A DNA stretch of 64,000 bases from Pseudonocardia sp. T1-2H (lineage in GTDB: Bacteria > Actinomycetota > Actinomycetes > Mycobacteriales > Pseudonocardiaceae): the NCBI RefSeq assembly GCF_038039215.1, contig NZ_JBBPCL010000001.1, positions 1,302,001 through 1,366,000 on the forward strand. The letters are read 5' to 3'. Each line of letters opens with the position of its first letter. The stretch's first letter is position 1. The translations under genes and the position numbers were made by a program. Under the pieces are notes generated by a model. The model worked only from the letters and a program-made list of their open reading frames with translations, was not told the DNA's origin and ran no database searches. Below, one piece after another: positions 1-9,610 of this stretch.

Positions 1-657
1 GGGCTGGCGGTTGCCGTTGTCCTTGAGCTTCAGGTACGCCCAGATCGTGCCGAAGACGCCGAACGGCACGGACACGAAGAAGACGAGGTGCCAGTTCACC
101 GGGCCGAGCAGGCCGCCGATGACCAGGCCGAGGAACGAGCCGGCGATCGCCGCGACCCCGTTGATGCCCAGCGCCGTCCCGCGCTGGCGGACGGGGAACG
201 CGTCGGTGAGGATCGCGCTGGAGTTCGCCATCAGGAACGCGCCGCCGACGCCCTGCACGATGCGCCAGCCGATGAGCCACATCGCGGCCGCGTCGCCCTG
301 TTGCCAGGTGATCCCGAGGAACACCGAGGCGATCGCGAAGATCGCGAAGCCCATGTTGTACATCCGGACCCGGCCGAACATGTCGCCGAGCCGCCCGAAG
401 CCGACCACCAGCACCGCGGTGACGACCAGGAAGCCCATGATCATCCATAGCAGGTAGCCGGTGTTGGACGGCTGGAGCGGGTTGATCCCGATGCCGCGGA
501 AGATGTCCGGCAGCGCGATGAGCACGATCGACGAGTTGATGGTCGCCATGAGCATGCCCAACGTGGTGTTGGACAGCGCGATCCACTTGTAGCGGGGGTC
601 AGGCTCGTCCTGGCCGCCACCGGCCCGGTCGAGCACTGCCGACTGTTCGGCTGGCAC
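1..657 (-). CDS. MFS transporter, DHA2/EmrB-like drug exporter (partial, 3' end outside window)
   Basis: 219 residues of the N-terminal half are visible; the gene runs off the left edge. After a hydrophilic lead, membrane segments follow with the MFS loop 2-3 signature GRLGDMFGRVRMYNMGFAIF and the segment around WRIVQGVGGAFLMANS, typical of 14-segment DHA2 (EmrB/QacA) proton-driven exporters in the cytoplasmic membrane. The GTG start at 657 is chosen because GGGAGG lies about 6 bases upstream. The substrate cannot be read from the sequence. The upstream gap (658-786) holds a short imperfect dyad (TTAG...CTAA, about 683-701) that could bind a regulator, but this is weak. Confidence 0.88.
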   Translation of the reverse strand, partial: MPAEQSAVLDRAGGGQDEPDPRYKWIALSNTTLGMLMATINSSIVLIALPDIFRGIGINPLQPSNTGYLLWMIMGFLVVTAVLVVGFGRLGDMFGRVRMYNMGFAIFAIASVFLGITWQQGDAAAMWLIGWRIVQGVGGAFLMANSSAILTDAFPVRQRGTALGINGVAAIAGSFLGLVIGGLLGPVNWHLVFFVSVPFGVFGTIWAYLKLKDNGNRQP

Positions 658-786
658 GAGGCCTCCCACCCGAAACTCGATGATTAGTTGTCTCAGGCTA
701 ACTGTTGCATCGTGCCACGGTCGAGCCCGCAGTTCCCGGAGAGGCCGTGGGATGCCCCACAGTGGAATCGGTCCAGAGTCCCGTGG

Positions 787-1221
787 TCAAGCGTTTCCGT
801 AGACCCGGACCGGCTCGACCAGAACCGCCACCCGCCCCTCCTCCCGCATCACCCGGTCGTAGGTGTCCCAGTCGTCGTGCGTGCCACCGGCGGCCTCGAA
901 GACCGCGCGGAGCAACAGTCGCAGCGTCTCCGCATCGACGTCCCCGGGCCCGATCAGCTCGCTCGTCCCGTCCACGGCGGCCCAGCGCCAGCCCGCCCGC
1001 CAGAGCACCGAGGTCGCCGGCCGGGCACGCAGGTTGCGGAGCTTCACCTGTCCGTAGGTGACGTACCCGACCACCGGCTCCCCCCTCGTCGGATGGTCGA
1101 GGACCCCGGCGTTGACCAGCGACGAGTGCGGGGTCCCGTCCGCGCGGACGACGGCCACGCTCGCCAGGCCGCTGTCCTTGCGGACGATGTGCCGGACGGC
1201 TTCCAGATCTTGTGCGCTCAC
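787..1221 (-). CDS. Pyridoxamine 5'-phosphate oxidase-like (PPOX / F420-binding) family protein
   Basis: 144-residue split-barrel protein. Residues 15-60 carry the usual PPOX start ([22 protein letters not shown]), followed by the conserved [20 protein letters not shown] strand that packs on the cofactor; the C-terminal part is the helical cap with the [14 protein letters not shown] stretch. Actinobacterial members of this size usually bind F420 (or FMN) and reduce small substrates; which one is not determined here. The GTG start at 1221 leaves a 54-base divergent gap to ddl. It stands alone as a transcription unit and does not touch neighbouring genes. Confidence 0.8.
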   Translation of the reverse strand: MSAQDLEAVRHIVRKDSGLASVAVVRADGTPHSSLVNAGVLDHPTRGEPVVGYVTYGQVKLRNLRARPATSVLWRAGWRWAAVDGTSELIGPGDVDAETLRLLLRAVFEAAGGTHDDWDTYDRVMREEGRVAVLVEPVRVYGNA

Positions 1222-1275
1222 GCCCCGAGTGTGGCACGCGCCACCCTTGGGGACCGTGGCCTACGCTCGCCGGTC

Positions 1276-2400
1276 ATGAGCGACGCCCACGTGGACAGCA
1301 CCGCCCGAACCGACCGTGTGCGGGTGGCGGTCGTCTTCGGTGGCCGCAGTTCCGAGCACGCGATCTCCTGCGTCTCGGCGGGAAGCGTCCTTGCGCACCT
1401 GGACCGCGAGAGGTTCGACGTCGTGCCGGTCGGCATCGCGCGGGACGGTTCCTGGGTGCTGGGCACGGACGATCCGTCGGTGCTGCGGATCTCCGGACGC
1501 ACGCTGCCCGAGGTCGACGGCTCGGCCGCCGCCCTCGTCCTGCCGGGGGACCCGACCCGCGGCGGCCTCGTCCGGCTGGACCCCGAGCACGCGGGCGAGG
1601 TGCTCGCGGGGGTCGACGTCGTGTTCCCCGTGCTGCACGGCCCCTTCGGCGAGGACGGCACGGTGCAGGGCCTGCTGGAGATGGCCGGCCTGCCCTACGT
1701 GGGCGCCGGGGTGCTCGCCAGCGCGGCGGGCATGGACAAGGAGTTCACCAAGAAGCTGCTGGCCGCGGCCGGGATCCCGGCGGGCCGGCTCGTCGTGCTG
1801 CGGCGCGGGACCGCGACCCTGACCGAGGCCGAGCGTGCGGACCTCGGCCTGCCGGTGTTCGTGAAGCCCGCGCGGGCGGGCTCGTCGGTCGGGATCACGA
1901 AGGTGTCGGACTGGGCGGACCTCGACGCCGCGATCGCCACCGCCCGCGAGCACGACCCGAAGGTGCTGGTCGAGGCGGCCGTCGTCGGCCGCGAGATCGA
2001 GTGCGGGGTGCTCGAGCTGCCGGACGGCACGCTCCGCGCCAGCCTGCCGGCCGAGATCCGGCTGGTCGCCAGCACGGCGGACTTCTACGACTTCGAGGCC
2101 AAGTACCTCGACGACGCCTGCGAGTTCGACATCCCCGCCAAGCTCGACGAGGACCTCGCCGAGAACCTCCGCGCGATGGCGATCGACGCCTTCCGGGCGC
2201 TGGACGGGCAGGGCCTGGCCCGGGTCGACTTCTTCGTCGGTGAGGACGGCGACCTGACCGTCAACGAGGTCAACACGATGCCCGGTTTCACCCCGATCTC
2301 GATGTATCCGCGGATGTGGGCGGAGACCGGCGTCGACTACCCCACGCTGCTCACGACGCTCGTCGAGACGGCGCTCGCGCGGGGGACCGGGCTGCGCTGA
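1276..2400 (+). CDS. ddl: D-alanine--D-alanine ligase
   Basis: 374-residue ATP-grasp enzyme that joins two D-alanines in the cytoplasm for peptidoglycan precursor synthesis. Visible family marks: N-terminal [19 protein letters not shown], the [23 protein letters not shown] block, the ATP-binding [19 protein letters not shown] region, and the metal/phosphate-binding C-terminal [17 protein letters not shown]. Length matches the actinobacterial Ddl (about 370). The ATG at 1276 is preferred over longer frames because the family start MS...[10 protein letters not shown] begins here. It converges on the DUF3515 gene, 27 bases away. Adjacent thiL and DUF3515 are also its neighbours in mycobacteria. 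Confidence 0.96.
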   Translation: MSDAHVDSTARTDRVRVAVVFGGRSSEHAISCVSAGSVLAHLDRERFDVVPVGIARDGSWVLGTDDPSVLRISGRTLPEVDGSAAALVLPGDPTRGGLVRLDPEHAGEVLAGVDVVFPVLHGPFGEDGTVQGLLEMAGLPYVGAGVLASAAGMDKEFTKKLLAAAGIPAGRLVVLRRGTATLTEAERADLGLPVFVKPARAGSSVGITKVSDWADLDAAIATAREHDPKVLVEAAVVGREIECGVLELPDGTLRASLPAEIRLVASTADFYDFEAKYLDDACEFDIPAKLDEDLAENLRAMAIDAFRALDGQGLARVDFFVGEDGDLTVNEVNTMPGFTPISMYPRMWAETGVDYPTLLTTLVETALARGTGLR

Positions 2401-2427
2401 GCCCTGCCCGCCGCGCTGAACCGGCTC

Positions 2428-3011
2428 TCAGCGCACGACGACCGGGCCCTTCGGCAGCGTCGAGACCACGGCGTCCGAGACCGCCTGCAACGGGCCGCTG
2501 CCCGCCGTCGTCGGGACGGTGAGGGCGACGTAGACGGGCCGGTCCACCGCGACGTAGGTGGTCAGGACCGGGTCCGGGGCGTTGTCCGTCAGCGCCAGCC
2601 AGCTCACGCCGTTGACGTCGGTGAGCGGGGACGTCGGCACGAGCCCGCCGGCCGCGGCAACCCGCAGCGCAGCACGACGGGCCGGGGTGACGCCGCCCAG
2701 GCCGCGACGCCGGCCTCCGACGGCGCGGCGATCGGCCTGGCCGGGAGCGGGTCCGGATCGGCGGGCAGCTCCTTCGGCAACGCCGCGAGCAGCGAGACGC
2801 AGCCGGCCGAGCCCCCGTCCGTGGCCCCGACCGGGGGGACCGCGAGCGGCCCGGTCTCCGCGGGCACGGGTGCCGGCGCGGCCTCGGTGCCGCGACCCCG
2901 GAACGTCAGCCCGAGGACCGCGACGACGACGGCGAGCAGCACGGGTAGCGCGATCGCGACGACCACCGCCGGTCGCCGCAGGTCGGGGCCGTGCCCGGTG
3001 TCCACCTTCAC
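2428..3011 (-). CDS. DUF3515 lipoprotein/membrane-anchored protein, broken by one-base deletion
   Basis: Small actinobacterial protein of unknown function with one N-terminal membrane segment (about residues 15-34, VVVAIALPVLLAVVVAVLGL) and an extracytoplasmic domain. The first frame carries GCVSLLAALPKELP and RPVVLRCGLPRPAG; the remainder (PTSPLTDVNGVSWLALTDNA to TLPKGPVVVR) lies in another frame. The two parts join if one G is added at the GGG run opposite 2644-2646, giving 585 nt (194 residues), the normal family length. The GTG start at 3011 directly abuts the stop of the upstream AsnC-like gene, so the two are co-transcribed. The break is probably a sequence error. Confidence 0.82.
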
Positions 3012-3248
3012 CTACACCAGTTTGACGACCGGGCAGGTCAGCGTCCGGGTGATCCCCAGCACGCCCTGGACGCGGGCGACGACCAGCTGCCCCAGCTCGT
3101 CGACCGTGTCGGCCTCGGCGCGGACGATGACGTCGTAGGGTCCGGTGACGTCCTCGGCGGAGATCACGCCGGGGATGCCGGAGATCTCTCCGGCGACCGC
3201 GGCCGACTTTCCGACCTCGGTCTGGACCAGGATGTAGGCCTGCACCAC
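3012..3248 (-). CDS. Lrp/AsnC ligand-binding (RAM) domain protein, no DNA-binding domain
   Basis: 78 residues starting VVQAYILVQTEVGKSAAVAG and ending TLTCPVVKLV: the stand-alone regulation-of-amino-acid-metabolism fold, beta-alpha-beta-beta-alpha-beta, without the helix-turn-helix of full Lrp regulators. Such short proteins form dimers or higher rings, bind amino acids and may pair with full-length Lrp proteins. The GTG at 3248 (GTG at 3245 is the alternative) is chosen because it matches the family start and a GAGAGGGG sequence precedes it. It is immediately followed by the DUF3515 gene. The gap to the divergent thiL start is 80 bases and must hold both promoters. Confidence 0.85.
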   Translation of the reverse strand: MVQAYILVQTEVGKSAAVAGEISGIPGVISAEDVTGPYDVIVRAEADTVDELGQLVVARVQGVLGITRTLTCPVVKLV

Positions 3249-3328
3249 GGCGTGCCCCTCTCGATTCTCGTGGTCCGCCGGAGTGCTCCGGCGGAGAGTC
3301 GGAAGGGAACGTACCTGAGGAGGAGCGT

Positions 3329-4333
3329 TTGTCCCCATCGTCGAGCACCCCTCGTGACGCAACCGAGGCGATCGACACACCGGGCGAGCGCCTGTCGGAG
3401 CTCGGCGAGTTCGGCCTGATCAGCCGGGTGACGCGCGACCGGCCCCAGCCGCCGGCGACGCTGCTGGGGCCCGGGGACGACGCCGCGGTCGTCGCGTCGC
3501 CGGACGGGAGGGTCGTCGCGTGCACGGACGTCCTGGTCGACTGCGTGCACTTCCGCCTGGACTGGTCCACCCCGGAACAGGTGGGGCGCAAGGCCGCGGC
3601 GGCGAACCTCGCGGACGTCGCGGCGATGGGCGCGGTGCCCACGGGCCTGCTGGTCGGCCTGGCCTGCCCGGCCGACACCCCCGTCGAGACGCTCGAGGAC
3701 CTGGCCGCGGGACTCTGGGCCGAGGCGGGCGTCGTGGGCGTCGGCGTCGTCGGCGGGGACGTGGCCTCCTCGGCGACGCTCGTGGTCTCCGTGACCGCGC
3801 TCGGTTCGCTGGAGGGCCGGGCGCCGGTCCTGCGCACCGGCGCCCGGCCGGGGGACGTCGTGGCGGTGGCCGGGCGCCTCGGCTGGGCCGGTGCCGGGCT
3901 CGCCGTCCTGACCAGGGGTTTCCGCTCGCCCGGTACGGTGGTGAACGCCCACCGGGTGCCCGAGCCGCCCTACGCGGCCGGACCCGCTGCCGCGAAGGCC
4001 GGTGCCACGTCCATGATCGACGTGTCGGACGGGCTGCTGGCGGACCTCGGGCACATCGCGCGGGTGTCCGGCGTGCTCGTCGATCTCCGGTCCGAGGCGC
4101 TGGAGGTCCCGGCCCGGCTGGTCGACGTCGGGTCCGCGCTGGGCGTCGACCCGCTGCACTGGCTGCTCACCGGGGGCGAGGACCACGCGCTCGTCGCGAC
4201 GTTCCCGCCGGGCACGGCCCTGCCCGAGGGCTGGCGAGAGATCGGCGTGGCCGCCGCGGGCGAGCCGGTCGTGCTCGTGGACGGCCGGACCTACGAGGGC
4301 GACCAGGGCTGGGACCACTTCGCCGGCCGCTGA
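3329..4333 (+). CDS. thiL: Thiamine-phosphate kinase
   Basis: 334-residue kinase of the PurM/ThiL fold that phosphorylates thiamine monophosphate to the active cofactor thiamine diphosphate. Family marks: ELGEFGLISRVTRD, the metal site LGPGDDAAVV, the DCVHFRLDWSTPEQVGRKAAAANLADVAAMGA core, and IDVSDGLLADLGHIA. The start is a TTG at 3329; it is preceded by GAGGAGGAG at good distance and no better ATG or GTG lies near, so translation may be weak by design. In M. tuberculosis thiL is next to ung; here about 18 kb of other genes separate them. Confidence 0.95.
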   Translation: MSPSSSTPRDATEAIDTPGERLSELGEFGLISRVTRDRPQPPATLLGPGDDAAVVASPDGRVVACTDVLVDCVHFRLDWSTPEQVGRKAAAANLADVAAMGAVPTGLLVGLACPADTPVETLEDLAAGLWAEAGVVGVGVVGGDVASSATLVVSVTALGSLEGRAPVLRTGARPGDVVAVAGRLGWAGAGLAVLTRGFRSPGTVVNAHRVPEPPYAAGPAAAKAGATSMIDVSDGLLADLGHIARVSGVLVDLRSEALEVPARLVDVGSALGVDPLHWLLTGGEDHALVATFPPGTALPEGWREIGVAAAGEPVVLVDGRTYEGDQGWDHFAGR

Positions 4334-4446
4334 CGGATGTCCGCGTCGACCTCACCGCAACACCGTGCGGGCAGGCGCTCACAGGCCCGGGGCGGGACGG
4401 GTGACCGCCGAGACCCACGAGCGGATGCGACGCCTCGCCGCCGCGG

Positions 4447-4995
4447 TCAGCTCCTCCTGAACAGCCTCCGCCAGCCCTTGCGCTCCTTCACCGGGTAGGA
4501 CCGCTGCGGCTCGGGATAGGCCGGCGGCTCCGCGGCGACGGGCGGGGGCGCGAGGGGCGCGAACGCCGCCGGGAGGGTCGCGGGCGCGAGGGCCGGCAGG
4601 GTGGCGGGATGATCCGGCGTCCCGGCCCGGACCGGTGCGCCGACGATCACGGTGTCGGCGGAGGGGTCCGGCTCGGGAGCGACCCCGACGGCGGCGGTGC
4701 CCTTCGCCTCGATCGGGCCGGCGCCGTGCGGCTCGGCCGGGCCCGCGGTGTCCTTCGCCTCGGCGGCGTCGGCCCGGGTCGGGGCGGCTTCGCCGGCGTC
4801 GGCCGTGACCGAAGTCTCCTCCGAGCCGCCGGTGGCCTCCGCGGCCCTGGCGTCGGCTCCCGCGCCGCGCCGGGGGAGCGGCGACGGCCGTGGCCGGAAG
4901 AACCCGGTCCGCAGCGCGGCGCCCGGGGCGTTCGGGGTCGGGTCGCCCGGGTTCGTGGTGGTCTCCGGGGAGTCGGCGGATCCGGTCGTGCTCAC
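4447..4995 (-). CDS. Hypothetical low-complexity protein, Ala/Pro/Glu-rich
   Basis: 182 residues, almost wholly disordered, rich in Ala, Pro, Glu and Thr, with a basic tail ending PVKERKGWRRLFRRS. No membrane segment, signal peptide or known domain is visible. The basic aromatic C-terminus could be an amphipathic membrane or protein contact, but this is a guess. The GTG start at 4995 has no clear ribosome binding site. It lies convergent to thiL and has a strongly GC-biased third position like real genes of this genome, which is the main reason to keep it. A chance open frame in very high-GC DNA is the alternative. Confidence 0.42.
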   Translation of the reverse strand: MSTTGSADSPETTTNPGDPTPNAPGAALRTGFFRPRPSPLPRRGAGADARAAEATGGSEETSVTADAGEAAPTRADAAEAKDTAGPAEPHGAGPIEAKGTAAVGVAPEPDPSADTVIVGAPVRAGTPDHPATLPALAPATLPAAFAPLAPPPVAAEPPAYPEPQRSYPVKERKGWRRLFRRS

Positions 4996-5155
4996 GGCCC
5001 GCTATCGCCCGGCCCCGGAAGCCCGTTACGCCGCGCTGGTGGAGGGCGGCGGTGGCACGCGCGCCGAGCCCCCACGCGCGGGGTTGCGCCGCACGCGCGC
5101 GGTAGGCGGCGAGCGTGCCGCCGAACCGCGCGCGTGGCCTCGGGGAGCGGAGCCG

Positions 5156-6957
5156 TCAGGGCAGCATCCAGCCCAGGACCGGGGTGGACTGCAGATAGAT
5201 CAGCACCGCGAGGACCAGCAGCATCCCCAGGCTCCAGCCGATGATCTTGCGCAGCAGGAGACCCTCCTGGCCCTCGAGCTTCACCGCGACGGCCGCGATC
5301 GTGAGGTTCTGCGGCGAGAGCATCTTGCCGAGCACCCCGCCGGACGAGTTCGCCCCCGCGAGCAGTTCGGGGGCAGCCCCGCCTGGTTCGCCGCGGTCAC
5401 CTGCAACGCCCCGAACAGCGCGTTCGCGGACGTGTCCGAACCGGTGACGGCGACGCCGAACCAGCCGAGCAGCGGGGACAGGAACGCGAGCGCCCCACCG
5501 GCGCCGGCGATCAGCAGCCCGATCGCGGCGGTCTGCGCCGACGCGTTCATGACGTAGGCGAGCGCGAGCACCGCGGTGACGGTGAGGATCGCCCACCTGA
5601 GGTCGGAGACGGTCCGGGCCCAGGTGGCGAGGGCCTTCCCGGCCCCGACCCCGAGCACCGCCGCGACGATCACGCCCGAGAGCAGCATCAGGGTCCCGGC
5701 GGTGGAGAGCCAGGTCAGCGAGTACATCGTGGTGCTGTGCGGCTTCCCGTTCGTGCCGACGACGTCCAGGCCGGGCCAGCGGAACGCGAGCTTCAGCGAG
5801 TCGACGGCGGGCTTGATCCCGGGCAGCTGCGCGAGCGCGAAGACGGCGATGATGATCACGTACGGCGCGTACGCGCGGCGGACCTCGGTAGGGGTGTCCG
5901 GGAGGGTCGTGGTCGACCCGCCCACGGCGGGCTCCGTCGTCCCGGCCTCGGCCGTCGCGTGTCCGGTCGTCGGCCCGGTGGTCGCGGGCCGGGTCGTCGG
6001 GGGCTGGGTCGTCGAGGGCTGGGCCGTGGACGGCGCGCCCGGCCTCCCCGCCTGCTCGCCGGTTGTGTCGGGGGCGCGGCCGCGGGTGTCGCGGGCCGCC
6101 CACACCGCGTCCGGGCGGGCCCGCGAGAGGAGCACCACCGCGATCGCGGCGAGCAGCGAGGCCACGATGTCCGTGAGCGCCACCGAGACGAAGTTCGACG
6201 TGGCGAACTGCGCGATCGCGAACACGACGCCCGCCGCGACCGCGGGCGCCCACGCCTCCCGGACGCCGCGCCGCCCGTCGACGATGTACACCAGGACCAG
6301 CGGCACGAACAGCGCCAGGAAGGGGGTCTGCCGGCCGACCATCGACGAGACCTGGTCGAGCGGGAGCCCCGTGACCGACGCGAGGGTGATCACGGGGACG
6401 CCCATCGCTCCGAACGCGACGGGCGCGGTGTTGGCGACCAGCGCGAGGACCGCGGCGCGCAACGGCTTGAAGCCCAGCGCCATCAGCATCACCGAGGTGA
6501 TCGCGACGGGGGCGCCGAACCCGGCGAGCGCCTCCAGCAGCGCGCCGAAGCAGAACGCGACCAGGATCGCCTGCGTCCGCTGGTCCGAGGAGAAGGCGCC
6601 GAAGCTGCGCCGCAGGACGTCGAAGTGCCCGGTCGCGACGGTCAGGTTGAACACCCACAGGGCGTTGACCACGATCCAGAGGATCGGGAAGAGCCCGAAG
6701 AACGCGCCGTGCGCCGCGGCGGACAACGACATCCCGACGGGCAGCCCGAATCCCACGATCGCCACGACCAGCGAGGCCGCGAGGCCCGCGAGCGCGGCCC
6801 AGTGCGCCCGCACCCGCAGCACCCCGAGGAGCAGCAGCACTACGGCCAGCGGGATCACCGCCAGCAGCGCCGACCAGGCGAGCGAGCCGCCGACGGCACG
6901 AGGGTCCTGTTGGTAGGCGGCGAGGACGATTCCGGACGACGCTGTCCCAAGGGTCAT
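5156..6957 (-). CDS. lctP: L-lactate/glycolate permease (LctP/GlcA family), broken by one-base deletion
   Basis: About 600-residue inner-membrane permease, the LctP family that imports lactate or glycolate with protons. The main frame has many membrane segments and the family signatures SFGAFSSDQRTQAILVAFCF, GALLEALAGFGAPVAITSVM and VTGSDTSANALFGALQVTAA; the C-terminus (LLAGANSSGGVLGKMLSPQN to STPVLGWMLP) is in another frame. One extra base in the five-base run at 5369-5373 restores 1803 nt. A Thr/Pro-rich hydrophilic loop of about 50 residues sits mid-protein. The adjacent glcDEF operon makes glycolate the likelier substrate (E. coli GlcA is of this family), but lactate is possible. Confidence 0.88.
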
Positions 6958-7046
6958 GAAGCAGGAGTCTGCGACGAATCGGCCGCCCCGGCAGCGTGAA
7001 CTGGGCCGAACGGGTCGACCGGTGCGGTGGAGACACCCGAGCGGCC

Positions 7047-7080
7047 GGATCGCGGCGCCGGGGTGCCGGCGCCGCGATCC
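7047..7080 (-). terminator. Terminator of the glcDEF operon
   Basis: Perfect 15-base-pair hairpin with a 4-base loop (arms 7047-7061 and 7066-7080), six bases beyond the glcF stop codon on the minus strand. There is no T-run, as usual for actinobacterial terminators. It separates glcF from the downstream lctP gene, which therefore may need its own promoter in 6958-7046 or rely on readthrough. Confidence 0.75.
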
Positions 7081-7085
7081 CGGGC

Positions 7086-8480
7086 TCAGGTCCTCGGCAC
7101 CGGCACGTTCCGGATGCTGGCGTCGAGCAGCTGCACGGGATGCAGCAGCGGGAGCGAGCCGTCCCCGGACTCCGACGCCAGGTGCTTGCCGATCTGCAGC
7201 AGGCAGCCCGGGTTCGCCGTCACGATGACGTCCGGCCGCACGGACCGCACGTTGTCCGCCTTGCGCTTCCCCAGGTCGTCCGCCGCCTCCGGCATGATCA
7301 TGTTGTAGATCCCGGCCGAGCCGCAGCAGAGCTCCGCCTCGGGGATGTCGACGAGATCGAGCTCCGGGATGCTGCGGAGCACCGCCCGCGGCTCGGCGCG
7401 GACCTTCTGCGCGTGCCCGAGGTGGCAGGCGTCGTGGTAGGCGACCCGGAGCCCACGCGAAGCGTCCTTGTCTCCGACGGGCGAGCGCGGGGCACGCGGT
7501 TCGAGCGCCGCGAGGACCTCGTGCACGTCCTTCACCCGCGCGCTGAACGCCTTCGCCCGCTCGGCCCACTCGGGGTCGTCGGACATCAGGTGGCCGTAGT
7601 CCTTCATCGACGAGCCGCAGCCCGCGACGTTGGTGACGATCGTGTCCACGTCGAGGTGCTCGAACCGCGCGATGGTCCTCCTCGCCCGGCCCAGCGCGGA
7701 CTCCTCGCGTCCGGAGTGCAGCTCCAGCGCGCCGCAGCACTGCTGGTCCCTGGGGACCTCCACGTCGTAGCCCTCGGCGGAGAGCACCCGCACGGTCGCC
7801 TCGTTGACCCGGTGGAAGAACACGTCCTGCACGCACCCGGAGAGCAGCGCGACCCGGCCGCGGCGCTCGCCGATCGCGGCGGTGTGCACGGGCAGCGTCG
7901 CGAACGCCTCCCGGACCGTGACGGGCGGGAGCAGGGACTCCATCGCGGCCAGCCGCGAGAACCCTCCGGTGGCGAGGCGTCCGATCGCCTTGTCGGCCAG
8001 CTTCCCGATCGCCGGGACGGTCCGGAGCTTCTGGTAGAGCGCACCGGGCAGCGCGGCCGCCTTCAGCCGTCGCTTGTACGGGAAGAGGGCGAAGATCGCG
8101 TTCCGGAAGAGCTGGTCCCCACGCTCCCGTTCCACGTTCCGCTCGATCTGCGGGCGCACCGACTCCAGCAGCTTGTCGTACTGGACGCCGGACGGGCAGG
8201 CCGTCACGCACGCCATGCAGCCGAGGCACCGGTCGATGTGCTCGGTGAACGGGCCCTCGAGGGGGATCTCGCCCTTCGCCGCCAGGTCCATCAGCAGGAT
8301 CCGGCCGCGCGGGGAGTCCATCTCCTCGCCCCAGAGCTGGTAGGTCGGGCAGGTGGGCAGGCAGAAGCCGCAGTGCACGCAGTCGTCGAGGAGCTCGCGC
8401 TCCGGCGGCCGGTGCGGGTCGAACGCACTCGGCCCGGCCTGCGGGATGTTGGTCTCGGCGGAGCCGGCGGGGGTGGTCAC
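7086..8480 (-). CDS. glcF: Glycolate oxidase iron-sulfur subunit
   Basis: 464-residue electron-transfer subunit of the membrane-associated glycolate oxidase (glycolate to glyoxylate). Two 4Fe-4S motifs are visible near the N-terminus, DCVHCGFCLPTCPTYQLWG and RCLGCMACVTACPSGVQYD, followed by two CCG domains (DQQCCGALELHSG and AELCCGSAGIYNM) with GCVQDVFFHRVN and YHDACHLGHAQ. The GTG start at 8480 overlaps the glcE stop as GTGA and has GGGAG upstream, so it is translationally coupled to glcE. Length and domain order match GlcF; related lactate-oxidase subunits (LutA plus LutB) are split differently. Confidence 0.94.
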   Translation of the reverse strand: MTTPAGSAETNIPQAGPSAFDPHRPPERELLDDCVHCGFCLPTCPTYQLWGEEMDSPRGRILLMDLAAKGEIPLEGPFTEHIDRCLGCMACVTACPSGVQYDKLLESVRPQIERNVERERGDQLFRNAIFALFPYKRRLKAAALPGALYQKLRTVPAIGKLADKAIGRLATGGFSRLAAMESLLPPVTVREAFATLPVHTAAIGERRGRVALLSGCVQDVFFHRVNEATVRVLSAEGYDVEVPRDQQCCGALELHSGREESALGRARRTIARFEHLDVDTIVTNVAGCGSSMKDYGHLMSDDPEWAERAKAFSARVKDVHEVLAALEPRAPRSPVGDKDASRGLRVAYHDACHLGHAQKVRAEPRAVLRSIPELDLVDIPEAELCCGSAGIYNMIMPEAADDLGKRKADNVRSVRPDVIVTANPGCLLQIGKHLASESGDGSLPLLHPVQLLDASIRNVPVPRT

Positions 8481-9610
8481 GAGATCTCCCACGGGTCGAA
8501 GCGGCCCGGACCGAAGCGGCCGTCCGGGTCGAACTGGGCCTTGACCGCTTTCAGCACGGCCAGGGCGGAGGGCGGCGGGCCCCAGGCGGGGGCGTCGAGC
8601 GCGGCGGGCCGTCGGCGGAGCACGGAGGTACCGCCCACCGCGTGCACGGCGTCGTGCGCGTCGGCGACGGCGGTGCCGGGCACGCTGACGGTGGCGACGC
8701 CCGTTCCCAGGCCCGCGGCGGCCGACGTGCAGGGCAGCCCGGCCAGCAGTGCGGGGAGCCGGGAGGGCCGGGCGCCGATCCGCAGGACGGCGCCGTCGCC
8801 GGAGCCGCGCACGAGGGCGGCGTGGGCGTCCCACACGTCGTCGGACGTCGTCTCGGCTCCCGCCCCGAGCTGCGCGACCACGCGCTCGATGCGGGCGGGC
8901 AGGGCCGCCTCGGTGCTCTCGATCCGCACCAGCAGCCGATCCGGCTCCGACGTCGAGTTCCCGCCCGAGATCCACTCCAGTGCGGTCGGCTCGAGCGGGC
9001 TCTCCAGCACGCGTGCGGCGTGCCCCGCGGCCTCGGCCAGGGGGCAGGCCAGCGCGACGGTGCCGGTCGCCTTCGGCGTCGGGTGCAGCCGCAGGACGAC
9101 CTCGACGAGCGCGCCGAGCGTCCCGTACGAGCCGTGCAGCAGCTTGGCGAGGTCGTAGCCGGCGACGTTCTTGATCACGTGTCCGCCGCTGCGGGCGATG
9201 GTGCCGTCCGCGAGCAGTGTCGTCGTCCCGATCACGAGGTCCCGCATCCCGCCGTGGACCAGCGCGGACGGGCCGGCGTCGGCGGTCGCGACGAGCCCGC
9301 CGACGGTCGCCCCGTCGGCGATCCGGGCCGCGTCGAGCGAGACGTGCTGGCCGTGCTCGGCGAGCTCGTCCTGCAGGTCCCGCAGCGGGGTCCCGGCGTG
9401 CACGGAGACCGTCATGTCGCCCGGGTTGTGGGCGATGACGCCGCGCAGCCGGGAGAGGTCCAGGACGGCGTCGACGTCCCGGAGCCGGCCCGCCCAGTCC
9501 GCGGCGGTGCCGGCGCCGGTGATCCCCAGCGATCCGGGGGTGTCGAGGACCGCGTCCCGGGCCTCGTGCAGGCTCTCCGGCCTGGGTGTGGTGGGGGCCG
9601 TGGATGTCAT
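8477..9610 (-). CDS. glcE: Glycolate oxidase FAD-binding subunit
   Basis: 377 residues. Second, shorter FAD_binding_4 subunit of glycolate oxidase. Visible are the flavin-binding stretch DAARIADGATVGGLVATADA, HVIKNVAGYDLAKLLHGSYG (the family pattern for GlcE) and the C-terminal QFDPDGRFGPGRF. It lacks the long C-terminal oxidase domain of GlcD, as expected. The ATG start at 9610 overlaps the glcD stop codon (ATGA), and its own stop overlaps glcF (GTGA): a tight glcD-glcE-glcF operon. The partner subunits form the complex that passes electrons from glycolate to the quinone pool. Confidence 0.93.
   Translation of the reverse strand: MTSTAPTTPRPESLHEARDAVLDTPGSLGITGAGTAADWAGRLRDVDAVLDLSRLRGVIAHNPGDMTVSVHAGTPLRDLQDELAEHGQHVSLDAARIADGATVGGLVATADAGPSALVHGGMRDLVIGTTTLLADGTIARSGGHVIKNVAGYDLAKLLHGSYGTLGALVEVVLRLHPTPKATGTVALACPLAEAAGHAARVLESPLEPTALEWISGGNSTSEPDRLLVRIESTEAALPARIERVVAQLGAGAETTSDDVWDAHAALVRGSGDGAVLRIGARPSRLPALLAGLPCTSAAAGLGTGVATVSVPGTAVADAHDAVHAVGGTSVLRRRPAALDAPAWGPPPSALAVLKAVKAQFDPDGRFGPGRFDPWEIS

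Noticed and set aside
4396..4460. Short plus-strand GTG frame (19 codons) after thiL
   Set aside because: No conservation, RBS or domain; overlaps the converging hypothetical gene.
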